Below are positions 1-11,423 of a stretch of 64,000 nucleotides of DNA, piece after piece. Position 1 is the first letter of the stretch; each line of letters starts with the position of its first letter. Source of the stretch: Pollenia angustigena (taxonomy: Eukaryota > Arthropoda > Insecta > Diptera > Polleniidae); contig OV884059.1 of NCBI GenBank assembly GCA_930367215.1, positions 49,198,957 to 49,262,956 of the forward strand, written 5' to 3'. The position numbers were made by a program, and so were the translations under genes. The notes beneath the pieces were generated by a model that did no database searches, was not told the origin of the DNA, and worked only from the letters and a program-made list of their open reading frames with translations.

Positions 1-63
1 CGAGATGAAGGCAGTGAACTTAAAGGCCTTGGCTACGAAAGGTTATCTATCCCCTAAACCGAG

Positions 64-840
64 GTGTTATGCGCCCCGAGCATATCGGTTGGTTTGCAGT
101 CAGGGGTTATCGACTGTATTATCAGGGGCTTTGCTGATACCTGGGCACCTCAGCAAATAGGCTACACCCTTACCGCGTTATTGGGAGCTATAACGTGGCG
201 GACCTCCAGATCCCCTACACTCGTGGGACCAAACAGCAAAATTACTACTCCTTTCAAAAACAACAACAACCATAAACAAAACAAACAACATACTAACAAT
301 GGCACGGAACAAGACACGAAAAGGGCCAATGATAAGGACAATGAGACGAAGACGATCCCGTCGGTGGCTGTAACAGCGTCGACACCCAACAGCGGCGATG
401 TACCTCTGTCATTCGCGCCAAGTACATCAAAAGCCCTTTCCGCCAGAACGGATAAATCCCATGATTCGGGTACTGCAAAGTTGGAAATGACAAAGTCGTC
501 CAACAAGGCAGCCTCCCATATGCCTATTGTGCAAAGGGGGACAGAGATGATTACATACTGTCCCACTTCTGTGCCTCCCCCCGCCAACTCCGGCGTCACT
601 AAGAACACACCTCGGCATAAAAATCCTTGTAAGAGGGCATCTAACTCAAGGCGTGCTACCTTGCGTGTTATCAAGCTATTCGGCTCCAAAGATGCCAATG
701 AGCTTTCTGCTGAACAGGAACGCATGGGTGAATTGGCTGATGAGGACACCCTCCTGGAATCAGATCAGGAGGACGCCAATGTCACGGTCGTCAACACTGG
801 ACATGGTGAAGGTGACACAGATAAACCTTCACCACCCTAA
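64..840 (+). CDS. LINE-A ORF1-like protein, no recognised domain
   Basis: This 258-residue open frame lies directly upstream of the endonuclease frame of LINE-A and overlaps it by 38 nt, the layout expected for ORF1 of a non-LTR element. The protein is hydrophilic, rich in Asn, Thr, Ser and Lys, and ends in an acidic stretch. I see no zinc knuckle, so it may lack the C-terminal nucleic-acid-binding part or belong to a divergent ORF1. The first 40 residues look unlike the rest and the true start is uncertain; the frame has a stop only 9 nt before the ATG at 64. It could also be a 5' UTR open by chance. Confidence 0.45.
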   Translation: MLCAPSISVGLQSGVIDCIIRGFADTWAPQQIGYTLTALLGAITWRTSRSPTLVGPNSKITTPFKNNNNHKQNKQHTNNGTEQDTKRANDKDNETKTIPSVAVTASTPNSGDVPLSFAPSTSKALSARTDKSHDSGTAKLEMTKSSNKAASHMPIVQRGTEMITYCPTSVPPPANSGVTKNTPRHKNPCKRASNSRRATLRVIKLFGSKDANELSAEQERMGELADEDTLLESDQEDANVTVVNTGHGEGDTDKPSPP

Positions 841-1227
841 GGCAGCATCTGCTGCACTGCTCCTCCGAGTGGTAGAGAGAGAGGAGGAGGTAATAATGAT
901 CCAAGAGCCATGGATCCACAAGGATCGGGTTTGCGGATTAAACCTCAAGGGCTATAAGCTCCTATATGCCAAAGGAACAGGTAAAATTAGATCTTGTATT
1001 TTGGCTAAAAACACGCTGGATATCTTCATTCTTTCTGATTTCAGTGATTCAGAGATGAGCGACATATCGATCTGGATCGTCTCGGGCTATATGGCGCATG
1101 ACTAAGACAATGAGCCACCTTATAGGCTTGTTCGTGGCTTAGTAACCAAAGCCGGCTCCATGGGTACCCCGGTGGTTATCTGTACTGACGCTAATGCGCA
1201 CCACATCACGTGGGGCAGCTCCAACAC
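803..1227 (+). pseudogene. LINE-A endonuclease, N-terminal part
   Basis: From the ATG at 803 the frame gives an apurinic-like endonuclease start (TQINLHH, then IQEPW, the metal-binding Glu region). A stop TAA at 1103-1105 interrupts it, but the same frame continues to VICTDANAHH and WGSS near 1180-1220. The enzyme would nick the genomic target for target-primed reverse transcription. The coding sequence is then cut by LINE-D. With one internal stop and three interruptions this copy is dead. Confidence 0.8.
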
Positions 1228-1229
1228 AA

Positions 1230-1652
1230 ATGGAACAAAACAACCAAACGTTAGAAACCTCCATATATCCAAACAACCAAATGTCTGAAGTCATAAATAA
1301 CGTTGAATCTCAATCTATGCGTAGAGAATTGCGCGTTATACCTCCAAAGAAGTCCGTATTTGTATCCCGATTCGCCTCTGACACAACCAGTGATGATATG
1401 GAATATTACTTAAAATCAAAATTGTCCGCAGGTACTGGTATTATAATTCACAAGTTTTCTTATTCTGAACCCAGAAGTATTGCGTCCTTTAAAATTACAG
1501 TACCGAATGACATTTTTGATCGAGTTGTTGATCCCTGTTTCTGGCCAAATAATGCACTCGTTCGCGAATTTTTATATAGAGAAAATCGTAGAACAAACAA
1601 CGTTGCACGACTTTCATCACATGAGTCTACAAACCAAAAAAACTTTGCATGA
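1230..1652 (+). pseudogene. LINE-D ORF1, C-terminal part
   Basis: About 140 residues remain, with a compact fold-like segment (FVSRFASDTT to the Trp-Pro-Asn region) that resembles the conserved C-terminal domain of ORF1 proteins in CR1-group LINEs; the N-terminal half is missing through 5' truncation. The stop TGA at 1650-1652 overlaps the ATG of ORF2 at 1649-1651 as ATGA, which fits translation of ORF2 by termination-reinitiation. The ATG at 1230 is fortuitous: it sits at the truncation point. Confidence 0.6.
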
Positions 1653-2736
1653 AAACTGAAAAACACTTAAATATTATTTATCAAAATGTTCGTGGTATAA
1701 ACACTAAACTGGCTAACCTCTATATTGAAAGTTTTAATTTAAATCACCATATAGTTGTTCTCACTGAAACTTGGCTAAATAGAAACACTTTAAATACCGA
1801 AATTCTTTGCAATGATTTTAATATATTTAGACGTGACAGAGAAACTTTAACTACTGGTGGAGGCGTTTTAATTGCTGTTTTAAATACTTTCCAATCTGAT
1901 GAGTTAACATTTGAACATTATTCCGATATTGAGTTTATCTGTGTTCGGATAAAACTAAATAGCTCACATATATTTTTAACATGTTCCTACATTCCCACAA
2001 AATCTGATCAACTAACTTACATGAAACATTTTGAATCCATAAAATCTGTTGTGTCTAAAGCTTAGCCAGAGGACTTCGTTTACGTTTACGATTTTAACTT
2101 GTCAGCAGTAATTTGGAAATTTTTACCAGACTCATAAAGTTATGCACCAATAAAATCTGATGCCTTTATTGAAGAGTTTCTCAATAATTTATCTGACTTA
2201 TGTCTTTTCCAAAAAAATGGTATTTGTAATGGTAATGGAAACACTCTAGATTTGGTTTTTGTGAATGAACCCACCAACTGCACCATTACGCGAACATTAC
2301 CAGTTACTAGACCAGGGGATCGCTACCACCCTACTCTTGAAGTTAGTCACAATATTTTGTCTGATGCCTTTTGTAATCAGGATGATACAAACGATAAGAA
2401 ATTATGTTTTAAGAAAACAAATTACGATGACCTGAACTATTTGTTGACCAACACTAATTGGCTTGAACTGTTATCCATTCCTAATGGTACCCCAGCTTCA
2501 ATTGACTCTATGATTAATACATTTTATACTACTATGCATAATTTTTTTGAGGAGTGTGTGCCGAAACTTCTAGTGATTAAACATTCAGGCCCACCGTGGA
2601 ATTCTCCTCATCTATCAAGATTAAAAAATTTTAAAAACAAATGCTATAAAAAATATAAGCAATATCGAACAGCTTATGATTATAGCAAATACTGTGTATC
2701 TCGAGCAGAATATAATCTTCTCAACAGGAGACTATA
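1649..2736 (+). pseudogene. LINE-D ORF2, endonuclease part
   Basis: The frame begins with an endonuclease start (IIYQNVRGI, TETWLN, then a GGGVLIAV strand). It has stops at 2063-2065 and near 2136-2138, yet the same frame runs on through LDLVFVN, typical of the endonuclease C-terminal half, to the transposon insertion at 2737. The ASDH-type catalytic motif is altered (PGDRYHP). RT follows after the insertion. This copy is non-functional. Confidence 0.8.
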
Positions 2737-3287
2737 GAGCAATTCCATATGAAAACGATCAAAATTGGCAAATTTTTGGACGACCCCTCTCCGATTTTAA
2801 AATAAATAGTCTCAATCGATTGCCCAGCAAAAAATAATGTACCTACATATTTTTTTTTTTTTATAGTGACTGGTTTAGTGGTGGTGTACACAACTGTCAT
2901 GTGACAAAATTGAAGAATTCTTCATAAGGGACCTCATTGAAAGAAAAAACTACTAAAGCGATCGCAACGAGTGAAAGCTCGTTGGAAAGGTATTGAATCA
3001 GGCTTTAATTGAAAAATAAAATTTTCCTAATTTTTCTTAGAAATTTACCTTTAAATTTTCCCAAGAAAATTAAATTTTCCGATTTTCCACAGAAGCTCCT
3101 AAATTTTCCGGCTAATTTTTTTTTTTTTTTTTGATTCCTCATAATTTTTGCTTTAAGAATCAGCAATAAAAAAATGGGCCCCGACTCCTTGTTTGGACAG
3201 GAGAAGAGCATTTAAGAGACCACCTTGTTAAAAACACATTTTAAAAATTATTTTACAGTTAAAAATACATTTATGAAGAACAAATCT
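2737..3287 (+). repeat. left terminal inverted repeat of the 3.2-kb transposon
   Basis: Matches the complement of 5409-5958 along its length with scattered substitutions and short indels, including differing A/T runs. The two arms are similar enough that the element is not ancient relative to its host LINE. Confidence 0.85.
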
Positions 3288-3359
3288 TTCTTATTTTGCT
3301 GCTTATACTTAATTACAATATTTATTAAAAATTTCAATTGTCTTGGCATCATTATAAAA

Positions 3360-4649
3360 TTAAAGTAACTTTAAATTTAGCACGTCGGCAGACGAAGAGT
3401 ACCGCTTTACATTAATTGACATATCAGAAATATTTGGTATGAAGCAATGAAACTTTTGCGTTCCAGTTATAGTTTTGACATTATTATATCTGTTTTGAAT
3501 TCGTCGCTCAATGGCATCGTGTTCTTTTTGAGTGCATAAAACTGTGTTAATGGCAATTTCCTTGCTTTGAATCCACGAAAACAAATGTTGTACATTTAAG
3601 ATCTGGTCAGTATATGGCCTTTGCAAACTTGCCTTAGTCGCCATGCGTTTTAGGGTTCCCCCTAACGCATCACATGGGCCCTTATCGTGGGACGTCGCGA
3701 AAAAGTGCCACTCGACCTTGCAGTTTTGTTCTTCTTCAATTATGCAAAGATTGTAAAAATTTTTTTTATTCTTGTACTGAGAAGCCGCGCCGTCTGAGAA
3801 AAACGTTACTTTGTCGATTGCATCGAATTTTGATCTTAAGAATTCAAACAGTTTCATTTGAAATAAATAAACGGACACATAATTATGAGCTAAACTCTCC
3901 GCGACAACAACAAGGCTTACGGTCTGTAGTTCGTTATCTTCGTTTTTGAAATAAATGCAAAAAGGATGCACCGTGCACATGTCGTTTGCCCAGTGATAAG
4001 CCTGAATTTCATCCTGAACGAGAAAAGTGTAATTCTCGGCGAAGTCGCTTATCACAATGAATTCATTTTGGGCTAATTTCTCCTTACTTTCCTTTAGAAA
4101 TTTCGATTGCATCTCGGATATGAAATGGTGCGCCTTCAGTTCATTCAACTTGAATTCGAATTCCTCGATGAATTCCGGAATCTGCTTTACCACGGTCTCA
4201 AGGGAACATCTGCCGCTGCTAATTATCCACTGTTTGAAATGCACCTCCTGAATTAACAGCTGTTCAAACTTTTCCGCCAAATATTGCTCTAGCTCGTCAA
4301 TCTTCGGACAATTGTCGCATTTGGACAGATGACAATTTTCCGTGAGATATTTCTCCGGAAAAGTGGTCGCTAAATTGAATTTTCTTTTAAACTGCTCAAT
4401 CATTTGTTTGCCGTCATCAACGTCATCTGCTTGACTGCATTTGTTATCAGAGCCTTCATCAAATATTGTCGCGATTGCACTCATAACCTTGCCTTTTTTC
4501 TCTTTCCTGTATGTTTCACTTCGCAACTTTCTTTTTCTAATAGGCGTTTCACCTAAAGTGGTAATAGCCTCATTCAAAGGACTCAAAGACATATTGACCA
4601 TCGGAATGTCTGCCTCACTATCAGATGAAACATTTTGTTCACTTGTCAT
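3360..4649 (-). CDS. DDE/D-like transposase ORF of the 3.2-kb transposon
   Basis: A 429-residue open frame fills the centre of the element on the minus strand. A CxxxxCxxC cluster lies near residues 106-114. Candidate catalytic acids are D202 (VISDFAENY), D286 (FFSDGAASQYKN) and D327 (KGPCDALGG), spaced 83 and 40 residues apart, a plausible RNase-H-fold triad; the motif SDGAASQYKNKKN followed by HFFATSHDKG and CDALGG is one I recall from repetitive uncharacterised arthropod proteins. The upstream frame (4662-4862) is in phase but separated by two TAA codons, so the true N-terminus may be longer. The protein would cut and join the 550-bp inverted repeats. Superfamily unassigned. Confidence 0.7.
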   Translation of the reverse strand: MTSEQNVSSDSEADIPMVNMSLSPLNEAITTLGETPIRKRKLRSETYRKEKKGKVMSAIATIFDEGSDNKCSQADDVDDGKQMIEQFKRKFNLATTFPEKYLTENCHLSKCDNCPKIDELEQYLAEKFEQLLIQEVHFKQWIISSGRCSLETVVKQIPEFIEEFEFKLNELKAHHFISEMQSKFLKESKEKLAQNEFIVISDFAENYTFLVQDEIQAYHWANDMCTVHPFCIYFKNEDNELQTVSLVVVAESLAHNYVSVYLFQMKLFEFLRSKFDAIDKVTFFSDGAASQYKNKKNFYNLCIIEEEQNCKVEWHFFATSHDKGPCDALGGTLKRMATKASLQRPYTDQILNVQHLFSWIQSKEIAINTVLCTQKEHDAIERRIQNRYNNVKTITGTQKFHCFIPNISDMSINVKRYSSSADVLNLKLL

Positions 4650-4661
4650 TTAACTCTCGGA

Positions 4662-4862
4662 TTATGGCTGCATTTGTTTCAATGCATTTGCTTGTTGAGA
4701 CAAATCGATTTTACACTTGGGGCAAATGAATTCTGCTTCTTCACCGTATTGTATATTTAATTCATTCATGTATCGCTTCGAAACACCAGTTAATTTTAAT
4801 ACTTTTATCTTTTTCGAACGATGTCCACTCTTGTTAAACGGATTGCAGCAAAATTTATTCAT
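4662..4862 (-). pseudogene. N-terminal zinc-finger-like segment of the transposase
   Basis: Sixty-six residues beginning MNKFCC and containing FICPKC, suggestive of a small zinc-binding module, stand just upstream and in the same frame as the transposase. Two TAA codons in the 12 nt between them separate the frames. Either both were sense codons in the active ancestor or a short intron/alternative start is used; the sequence alone does not decide. Confidence 0.45.
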
Positions 4863-5116
4863 TTTACTTTAAATTGTCTTTACAGCTTCACTCTTTACTT
4901 TACAAAAAAAAAAACACTTTAACACTTTCACGTTTAGTATTCAACTGAAATTTGACTCAGAGTGTGTGAAGTATTTATATTTATTTTTTTGGTAAAAAAT
5001 AGGTAAAAAAAATAAGCGATATTTGCTTTTCTTTAATAGGAAAATTTGCGTGAACTACTGGTCATAAAATGTTTTTTAAAGAGGGACTTAACTGGTTACT
5101 GCCAATAAGCCGACCA

Positions 5117-5280
5117 CAGGTCATAAAATGTTTTGCAAATTTTTTAAATTACCAGGTAATAAATATTTCGCCATATTTATGGAAAATCCGTGTTTTATGA
5201 CTTGTTTCTGCACGTGTCATTTTAGGCGAAATATTTATTACCTGGTAATTTAAAAAATTTACAAAACATTTTATGACCTG
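5117..5280. mobile_element. 164-bp palindromic MITE inside the transposon
   Basis: Two near-perfect complementary arms of about 53 bp, starting CAGGTCATAAAATG, face each other around a 60-bp centre. A shorter related segment (GGTCATAAAATGTTTT) occurs at 5059-5074. No clean target duplication was seen, so the superfamily is open. Confidence 0.65.
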
Positions 5281-5408
5281 TAGCCTCAGTCGGGTTTGGT
5301 GTGCCATTACATGCCACTGCTGCTATTATCCATGGATTTATGGCCGATCTTGTGAAGGCAGGCAGACCATATTCACTACACACTCAACTTGGGGCTCTTA
5401 AAAAAAAA

Positions 5409-5958
5409 AATTGATTTTTTCTTCATAAATGTATTTTTAACTGTAAAATAATTTTTAAAATGTATTTTTAACAAGGTGGTCTCTTAAATGCTCTTCTCCT
5501 GTCCAAACAAGGAGTCGGGGCCCATTTTTTTATTGCTGATTCTTAAAGCAAAAATTATGAGGAATCCAAAAAAAAAAATTAGCCGGAAAATTTAGGAGCT
5601 TCTGTGGAAAATCGGAAAATTTAATTTTCTTGGGAAAATTTAAAGGTAAATTTCTAAGAAAAATTAGGAAAATTTTATTTTTCAATTAAAGCCTGATTCA
5701 ATACCTTTCCAACGAGCTATCACTCGTTGCGATCGCTTTAGTAGTTTTTTTAAAAACAACTTTCAATGAGGTCCCTTATGAAGAATTCTTCAATTTTGTC
5801 ACATGACAGTGGTGTACACCACCACTAAACCAGTCACTATAAGAAAAAAAAAAAATATGTAGGTACATTATTTTTTGCTGGGCAATCGATTGAGACTATT
5901 TATTTTAAAATCGGAGAGGGGTCGTCCAAAAGGTGATCGCTTTCATATGGAATTGCTC
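5409..5958 (-). repeat. right terminal inverted repeat of the 3.2-kb transposon
   Basis: Complement of the left arm. The arm begins after an A-run at about 5400 and ends at the TATA duplication. Confidence 0.85.
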
Positions 5959-7714
5959 TATATATAAATTACCTTGAGAAAATGAAAAGGAACTTTAAAC
6001 GTGACCCAAAATCATTTTATAATTTTGTAAATTCAAAAAGAAAATCTACTGGCTATCCAAGAGTTATGAAGTATTTAATTAATGAGTCTAATATTAATTT
6101 GATTAAAAGCAATATGTTTGCCGATTTTTTTGCAACAACATATTCTAAGCAACAGTACGATACATCAACTGAATACCCGTTTTATCTGATGGAACATCAG
6201 GCAATATCATTTTCATCTATTGATACTTCTCAGGTTCTTTTTTCTTTGAAAACAATAAAATCGTCATTGTGTAGTGGACCTGATGGCATCCCTGCTTGCG
6301 TTTTAAAAACTTGTGCTCATGCTTTGGCTACTCCTTTGGCTATCATGTTTAATGTGTCATTAAAATACGGATATTTCCCCCAATTTTGGAGGAAATCCTT
6401 TATCATACCGATATTTAAATCAGGAAACAAGTCGGACATAACGAATTATAGAGGCATTGCAAAATTGAGTGCAATTCCCAAACTTTTTGAAAAATGCTTA
6501 ACAGACTCTCTCTGCCACAGTGTATCCTCAATCATATCACCATACCAGCATGGTTTCAGGAAAGGTTGTTCTGCAGTAACAAATATTTTACAACTAACAA
6601 CTCTAACAAATCGCGCTTGACTACTGACTTCAGCAAAGCTTTTGATAAAATCAACCATAGCCTACTTCTCACTAAGCTGAATTTATTAGGGTTTACTAGC
6701 AACGCTTTGTGCTGGTTACGGTCGTACCTAACCTGCAGGACACAGTGTGTTCTTTTTGATAATACCACATCCAAAGAAATTTCTGTTAGCTCCGGTGTCC
6801 CCCAAGGAAGTCACCTAGGTCCTTTGCTGTTTTCGATTTTCATAAACGACTTGCCGCTTGTAATGAAGCATTGTAATGTTTTAATGTACGCTGATGATGT
6901 TGAGATTTTTCTCAGCTACAAATTATCTTCAGATGGGGCGTATTTGCATCAGGATTTAAATAGTTTTTACGCATGGTGTAAATATAACCAAATGGAGCTT
7001 AATTTAAAAAAATGCAAGCACATGCGATTTTCTAGAAATTGCACATCAATGCTACACTATTTCCTGGACGGGTATCAACTAGAGTTAGTTGGAGAATTTC
7101 TGGATCTTGGTATTCTACTTGATCCTAAGCTAGATTTCTGCAAACATATTACAATGACGATTAATAAAGCTCGTGGTGTGCTTGCTTATATAAAACGATG
7201 GTCTAAAGAGTTTACAGATCCTAATGTAACGAAACAACTATACACATCCCTTGTAAGGCCAATTTTGGAGTATGGGTCTATTGTCTGGGATCCTGAAGTT
7301 AACATGCACATAGACCGAATTGAATCTGTTCAAAAGCAGTTTCTCTTATTCTGCCTAAGGAGCTAATTTGGTCGTTATGCTGGGAATCTTCCTTCGTATA
7401 CTGCGAGGCTATCAATAATTAAACTACCTACTTTAAAAAGTCGAAGGACAATGCTAAATGTGGCATTTCTAGTTAATTTGATAAATGGCGATGTCCTCTC
7501 CGACTTCCTTCTTCGTAACATAAATTTTAATATTCCACGACGTTTTACCCGACACCTAATACCTCTGCACCTTCCTGTTGTGCAAACAAATTATGCTGAA
7601 GCTGATCCTTTGAGGAGAATATGCAAAAATTTCAATGAATTGCATAGCTTAATCGATTTTTCAATTAATATAAATGTAATTAAACGCAATATTATCGTGT
7701 TTTTAAATAATTAA
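5959..7714 (+). pseudogene. LINE-D ORF2, reverse transcriptase part
   Basis: The RT domain is recognisable in order: SGPDGIPACVLK, the NYRGI motif, GFRKGCS, SKAFDKINH, SSGVPQGSHLGP, and the catalytic YADD at 6888-6899, followed by thumb sequence. A frameshift near 6610-6625 and a stop at 7364-7366 break it; the same frame continues after the stop to 7714. The product would copy the LINE RNA at the nicked target. A (TAAA)n tail follows about 95 nt downstream. Confidence 0.85.
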
Positions 7715-7849
7715 TATGTCTTAACAAAATTTTTTCGTTAATAATACCTTTATATAAAACTTTGTAATGTATAGTGGCCTGTAAGGATTCATATCCATAG
7801 ATTTTATCAAATAAATAAATAAATAAAAATAAATAAAAATAAATAAACA

Positions 7850-8223
7850 CCAACACTAGAGGTGAGTCGCTATTTTCTTTTATCTGTAGGAGTAATTTAG
7901 AAATAGAAAACATAGGCGTGGAACCTACGTTCATTGTAGCTCGGAACACTCCGACTTTATAAGGAACTGGGCGGTCTCAAATGACTGTTCCTTCTCGGAC
8001 CACAGGTATGTTGAGTTTCAATTAGGTCCACCCCCTAGGAGTTGTGTAATTTTGTGAATAGGAGAAGAACGAAGTGGGACTACAAGGCTAGTCTACTCGC
8101 TGATTCTCTGGGCTCAGTCCCTGTCATTAATGGCATTACGGAGACTGAAATGGTAGTGGAATTCCTATCGGGGGCACTGCGTCAGGCAACGGTACTGGCC
8201 TGTAGGCCAGTGGTTAGGAATTT
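7850..8223 (+). mobile_element. LINE-A fragment 2: end of endonuclease
   Basis: Coding resumes with RGESLFSFI and goes through a degraded SDH motif region (TVPSRTTGM and FNxV, in shifted frames) to the linker KWDYKASLLADS and ACRPVVRN. It stops at 8219-8223 (AATTT), where LINE-C1 is inserted, and continues at 12908 in the same frame. Several frameshifts are needed to read it through. Confidence 0.75.
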
Positions 8224-8489
8224 TTATTTATTTATTTTATTTATTTATTTATTTGGTACACAGTGCAACAAGAACGAGTCTTTTTAAAGCACTGTACATA
8301 TAACGTTATTCACAAATGTAACATATATAGGTATAAAAAAGTTTGATTAATACAATAGATTACAATACAATAAGGCAAAAAACAGTAGGCAGCAAATAAA
8401 TAAATAATTTTATTTTACAATTCTCAGTAATTTAATGAAAATACTTAATACATATTAAAAAAAAGTAGTAATTTTTCCATTTAACGAGG

Positions 8490-11423
8490 TTAACTAAAAT
8501 GCCTAAATACTTCGCGTTTAAAGTGCTGAGTATTGCTGGTTGTTTGAATATTGTTGGGTAATTGGTTCCAAAGCTGGATGGAGTTTATAAAAAAATGCCT
8601 TTCCGATATCTGACTACGATATCGATTACTGTTAATCTTTTTTCCTCTATTTGATCTGGAGAAGATAATTCGATTATATAAATAGCCTGGTTGTTTTGTG
8701 TAAATAGTTTTATGTAAAAATATTAGGCAGCGGCATTTCAACAGGTTATCAAAAGATATGTTATATAACTGGTTTGCAAAACGGGAAATTCTTGAGAATC
8801 GTGTTAGACCAAAAACGTATCTGGCGATATTATTGAAAGTAACATTGAGTTTTTTCTTACTTGCCGAATCACAGCTTGCGAATAGTTCACACCCATACAT
8901 TAGTGTTGGTATTAAGTATGTCTTTGCCAATAACATACGGATTTCGAAGGGAGTGTAATATTGAGTCATCCACAGATTGCGCAACATAGAAAACGTTCTA
9001 CCGCAAATTACATTTATGTGATTAGACCAGTCAAGTTTAGAATTAAATATAACACCAAGATTTTTAGCTGTCTCCACTATTTCTATACTTGAGTTGTTAA
9101 TCTGAATTGGTGGCAAGGATGTGGGGATTAGTTTGCTCTTACCAATAACCATAGCCTTAATTTTTTTAGCGTTTAGGCAAAGACCATTCCTGGAAGCCCA
9201 TGTGTTAATCGTGTCTAGATCTTGGTTAAGCTTACTGATGCATTCTGTGGTTTCGGATGGATGACAACTGATATACAGTTGTACATCATCCGCATACATT
9301 TGTATTCCACAGTGTTTAAGTTGAGACGGTAAATCATTAGAGTGTACGGAATATAAAAGTGGATCAATTATAGAACCCTGTGGTACACCTCTCGACACTG
9401 AGCAACTGTTTGATTTGTTATTACCATAGTATACTGCCTGGTATCTATCATGCAAGTATGAGGATATTAATTTGACCGCAGTTGGAGAAAATTTGCACAT
9501 ATGTTTAAGTTTAAGGCAAAGAATGGAGTGTTCCACTGTGTCAAACGCCTTTGAGTGATCCAGTAAAACTAGAAAAGATATTCTATTATCATCAACATTA
9601 ATTCTTAATTCCTCAGAAACCTCTAATAAAGTAGAAACACAACTATGCTTTGGTCTAAAACCAGATTGCTTATCAGTAAGCAAGGAGTTATCTTGTAGGT
9701 TTTTACTAATCTGTGAATGAATTAAACGTTCAAAGACCTTTGACAAGTATGGTAAGATTGCAATTGGCCGAAAATCATGATTAGGTTTTGGTATAGGAAT
9801 AATTTTAGCATGTTTCCACATATAAGGGAATGTGGATGTTGTTAAAATTGAGTTAAACAAATGAGTAATATGAGGCAGAATGTACGGTAAAATTAGTTTT
9901 ACGAATTTTGGGTGAACTCCATCATGACCAGCAGATTCGGATTTAATACTCAAAAAAGATTCAAGAACATCTTCTTGTGTAGTATTTTTGAATTCAAAGC
10001 CGTATAACATATGATTTTCAGAATTGTTCCTGTCACTGTTATTAATGCGGTTTGGGATGGGAGTATAATCATTATCTGCGCTATTGTGGGCGTAAGTGTC
10101 CGTGTTGGCATTGGGTATATTTAAAAATAATTGATTAAGTATATACATTCTTTGTCATCATTATTTTCTTGGTTTATAATTCCCATGTTGCGAATTGATC
10201 CACTTCATTTTTGAACAAAGTGCGGATTTAAAATGTTCTTCATAAAATTTTGACTTCGAAATCTTTACCAGCGTGTTTACTCTGTTTCTCAAGGACTTGA
10301 ACGTTTCATGCAGCGCTGTAGTTTTAAACCTTTTCCATCTTGCATAAGAATGATTTCTTTTAGCGATTAACAGTTTTATTTCATTTGAAAACCAAGGGTG
10401 CTCATTTCGGATGCGTTTGGTTTTGATAATTATGTATTTGTTATATAAAAGGTCCATGTTGTTGTGAAGAAAGTTGACTTGATCATCTACATTTGTCATA
10501 TAAAACATTCGATTCCATTGGATTGTGGACAACTCGTTGGTCAGTAACTGATAGTCCAAATTCTTAAAGTCTCTATAATAAATCATTTGGTTTTGAATTT
10601 CAGTGTGAAAATCATAAGCAAGAAAAATAAGGTCGTGCTTGGAAAATAGCGAAGCCGAGAGTTGATCATACAACAGTAACCGTGACATATTATTCACAAA
10701 ACAAAGGTCCAGAAGTGTGTTGCTAGTTCTTGTGAAGTGCGTTGGCAAAGAGTGGTTAACTAAATTTAGTCCAATAGCACTCATATCGTCACTTAGTCTG
10801 CGGTCTTCTAATATATTAACGTTGAGGTCACCAACTAGAATGACATCAGTGTAGCCCATAGTTATCGTCGATATGCTTTCCAACCACCTTTTCATTTTGA
10901 TACGATTATTTGGTCTATAAATAGTTCCTATAAGTAGCTTCTGATTTCTGCTGGATATTTCCAAAAACAAGTGTTCTATGCTATTATTGTTTTCAATTTC
11001 ATCGTTAATTTCTTCAGTATTAACGTCATCATCTTGTTCTGTAGTTGTATTATTAATTATAACGCTTTTAATTTTACATTGAATTGAAGATTTTATATAA
11101 ATGGCAACACCACCAGCATGCGTGCTTCTATCTGCACGAAATAGCTTATATCCACGTAGATTGTAAACGTTGTCTTGAATATCTTTGAAGCACCAAGTTT
11201 CTGAGATGCAAACTACATCAATACTAGAATCTTCGAATATTAAACGGAACTCGTTCATTTTATTATTAAGGCTTTGCGCGTTCAGGTGGCAAATTTTAAG
11301 TCCAGACATTCTCTTTGATAAGATTCTGATCATATTAAATAAACACTCTCTGGAACCAACCCCCAAATTATTATTGGATTGTACCATCATAAAAAAGTAA
11401 AAATTTAGAAGCAATGCCAGCAC
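8490..11423 (-). pseudogene. LINE-C1 ORF2: endonuclease and reverse transcriptase
   Basis: The endonuclease occupies 11423-10161: CHLNAQSL, ISETW, GGVAIYIKS, GTIYRPN, GDLNVN and FSKHD are all visible. The RT occupies 10148-8490: DGVHPKFVK, FRPIAILPYLSKVFE, GFRPKHS, LLDHSKAFDTVEH, SRGVPQGSIIDPL and the catalytic YADD at about 9285-9296. Between them the frame shows TAA TGA TGA at about 10149-10166, but another frame is open through precisely this stretch, so two compensating small indels (near 10210 and 10145), not true stops, best explain it. Otherwise the ORF is intact. The most likely start is an internal Met nearer CHLNAQSL than the hydrophobic first residues. Confidence 0.85.

Larger units (their letters stand above)
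1..1227 (+). mobile_element. LINE-A (LOA/R1-like non-LTR retrotransposon), fragment 1 of 3
   Basis: This piece holds the first ORF and the start of the endonuclease of a non-LTR element. The reading frame breaks off inside the endonuclease motif DANAHH...WGSS and resumes at 7850 with the next residues of the same domain, so the gap is an insertion. The 7-bp CCAACAC at 1221-1227 is repeated at 7850-7856. The 5' end is not defined: the element may begin before the window. Clade assignment (LOA/R1 group) rests on the endonuclease opening INLHH and is an inference. Confidence 0.8.
2737..5958. mobile_element. 3.2-kb DNA transposon with 550-bp terminal inverted repeats (Sola-like?)
   Basis: The ends are GAGCAATTCCATATGAAA and its complement, flanked by TATA at 2733-2736 and 5959-5962. 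The duplication is judged 4 bp because removing element plus one TATA rejoins the LINE-D ORF2 frame (arginine-leucine-tyrosine-isoleucine), while a 2-bp model gives an immediate stop. Long inverted repeats, a 4-bp duplication and a single DDE-like ORF fit Sola-type elements, but I cannot confirm the superfamily from sequence alone. A palindromic MITE sits inside at 5117-5280. Confidence 0.8.
1228..7849 (+). mobile_element. LINE-D (CR1/jockey-group non-LTR element) inserted in LINE-A
   Basis: The element is bounded by the duplicated CCAACAC and ends in a (TAAA)n tail at 7808-7847. It is 5'-truncated inside ORF1. A DNA transposon at 2737-5958 splits it; removing that insert and one TATA copy restores an uninterrupted reading frame across the junction. 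It carries the end of ORF1, an endonuclease and a reverse transcriptase, all with stops or frameshifts. Confidence 0.85.

Noticed and set aside
64..749. Minus-strand 195-residue ORF at 162-749
   Set aside because: Antisense shadow of the LINE-A ORF1-like frame; no motif.
10149..10166. TAA TGA TGA as a genuine end of a separate endonuclease gene in LINE-C1
   Set aside because: Another frame is open through this stretch and gives an uninterrupted linker, so two small compensating indels are the better explanation.
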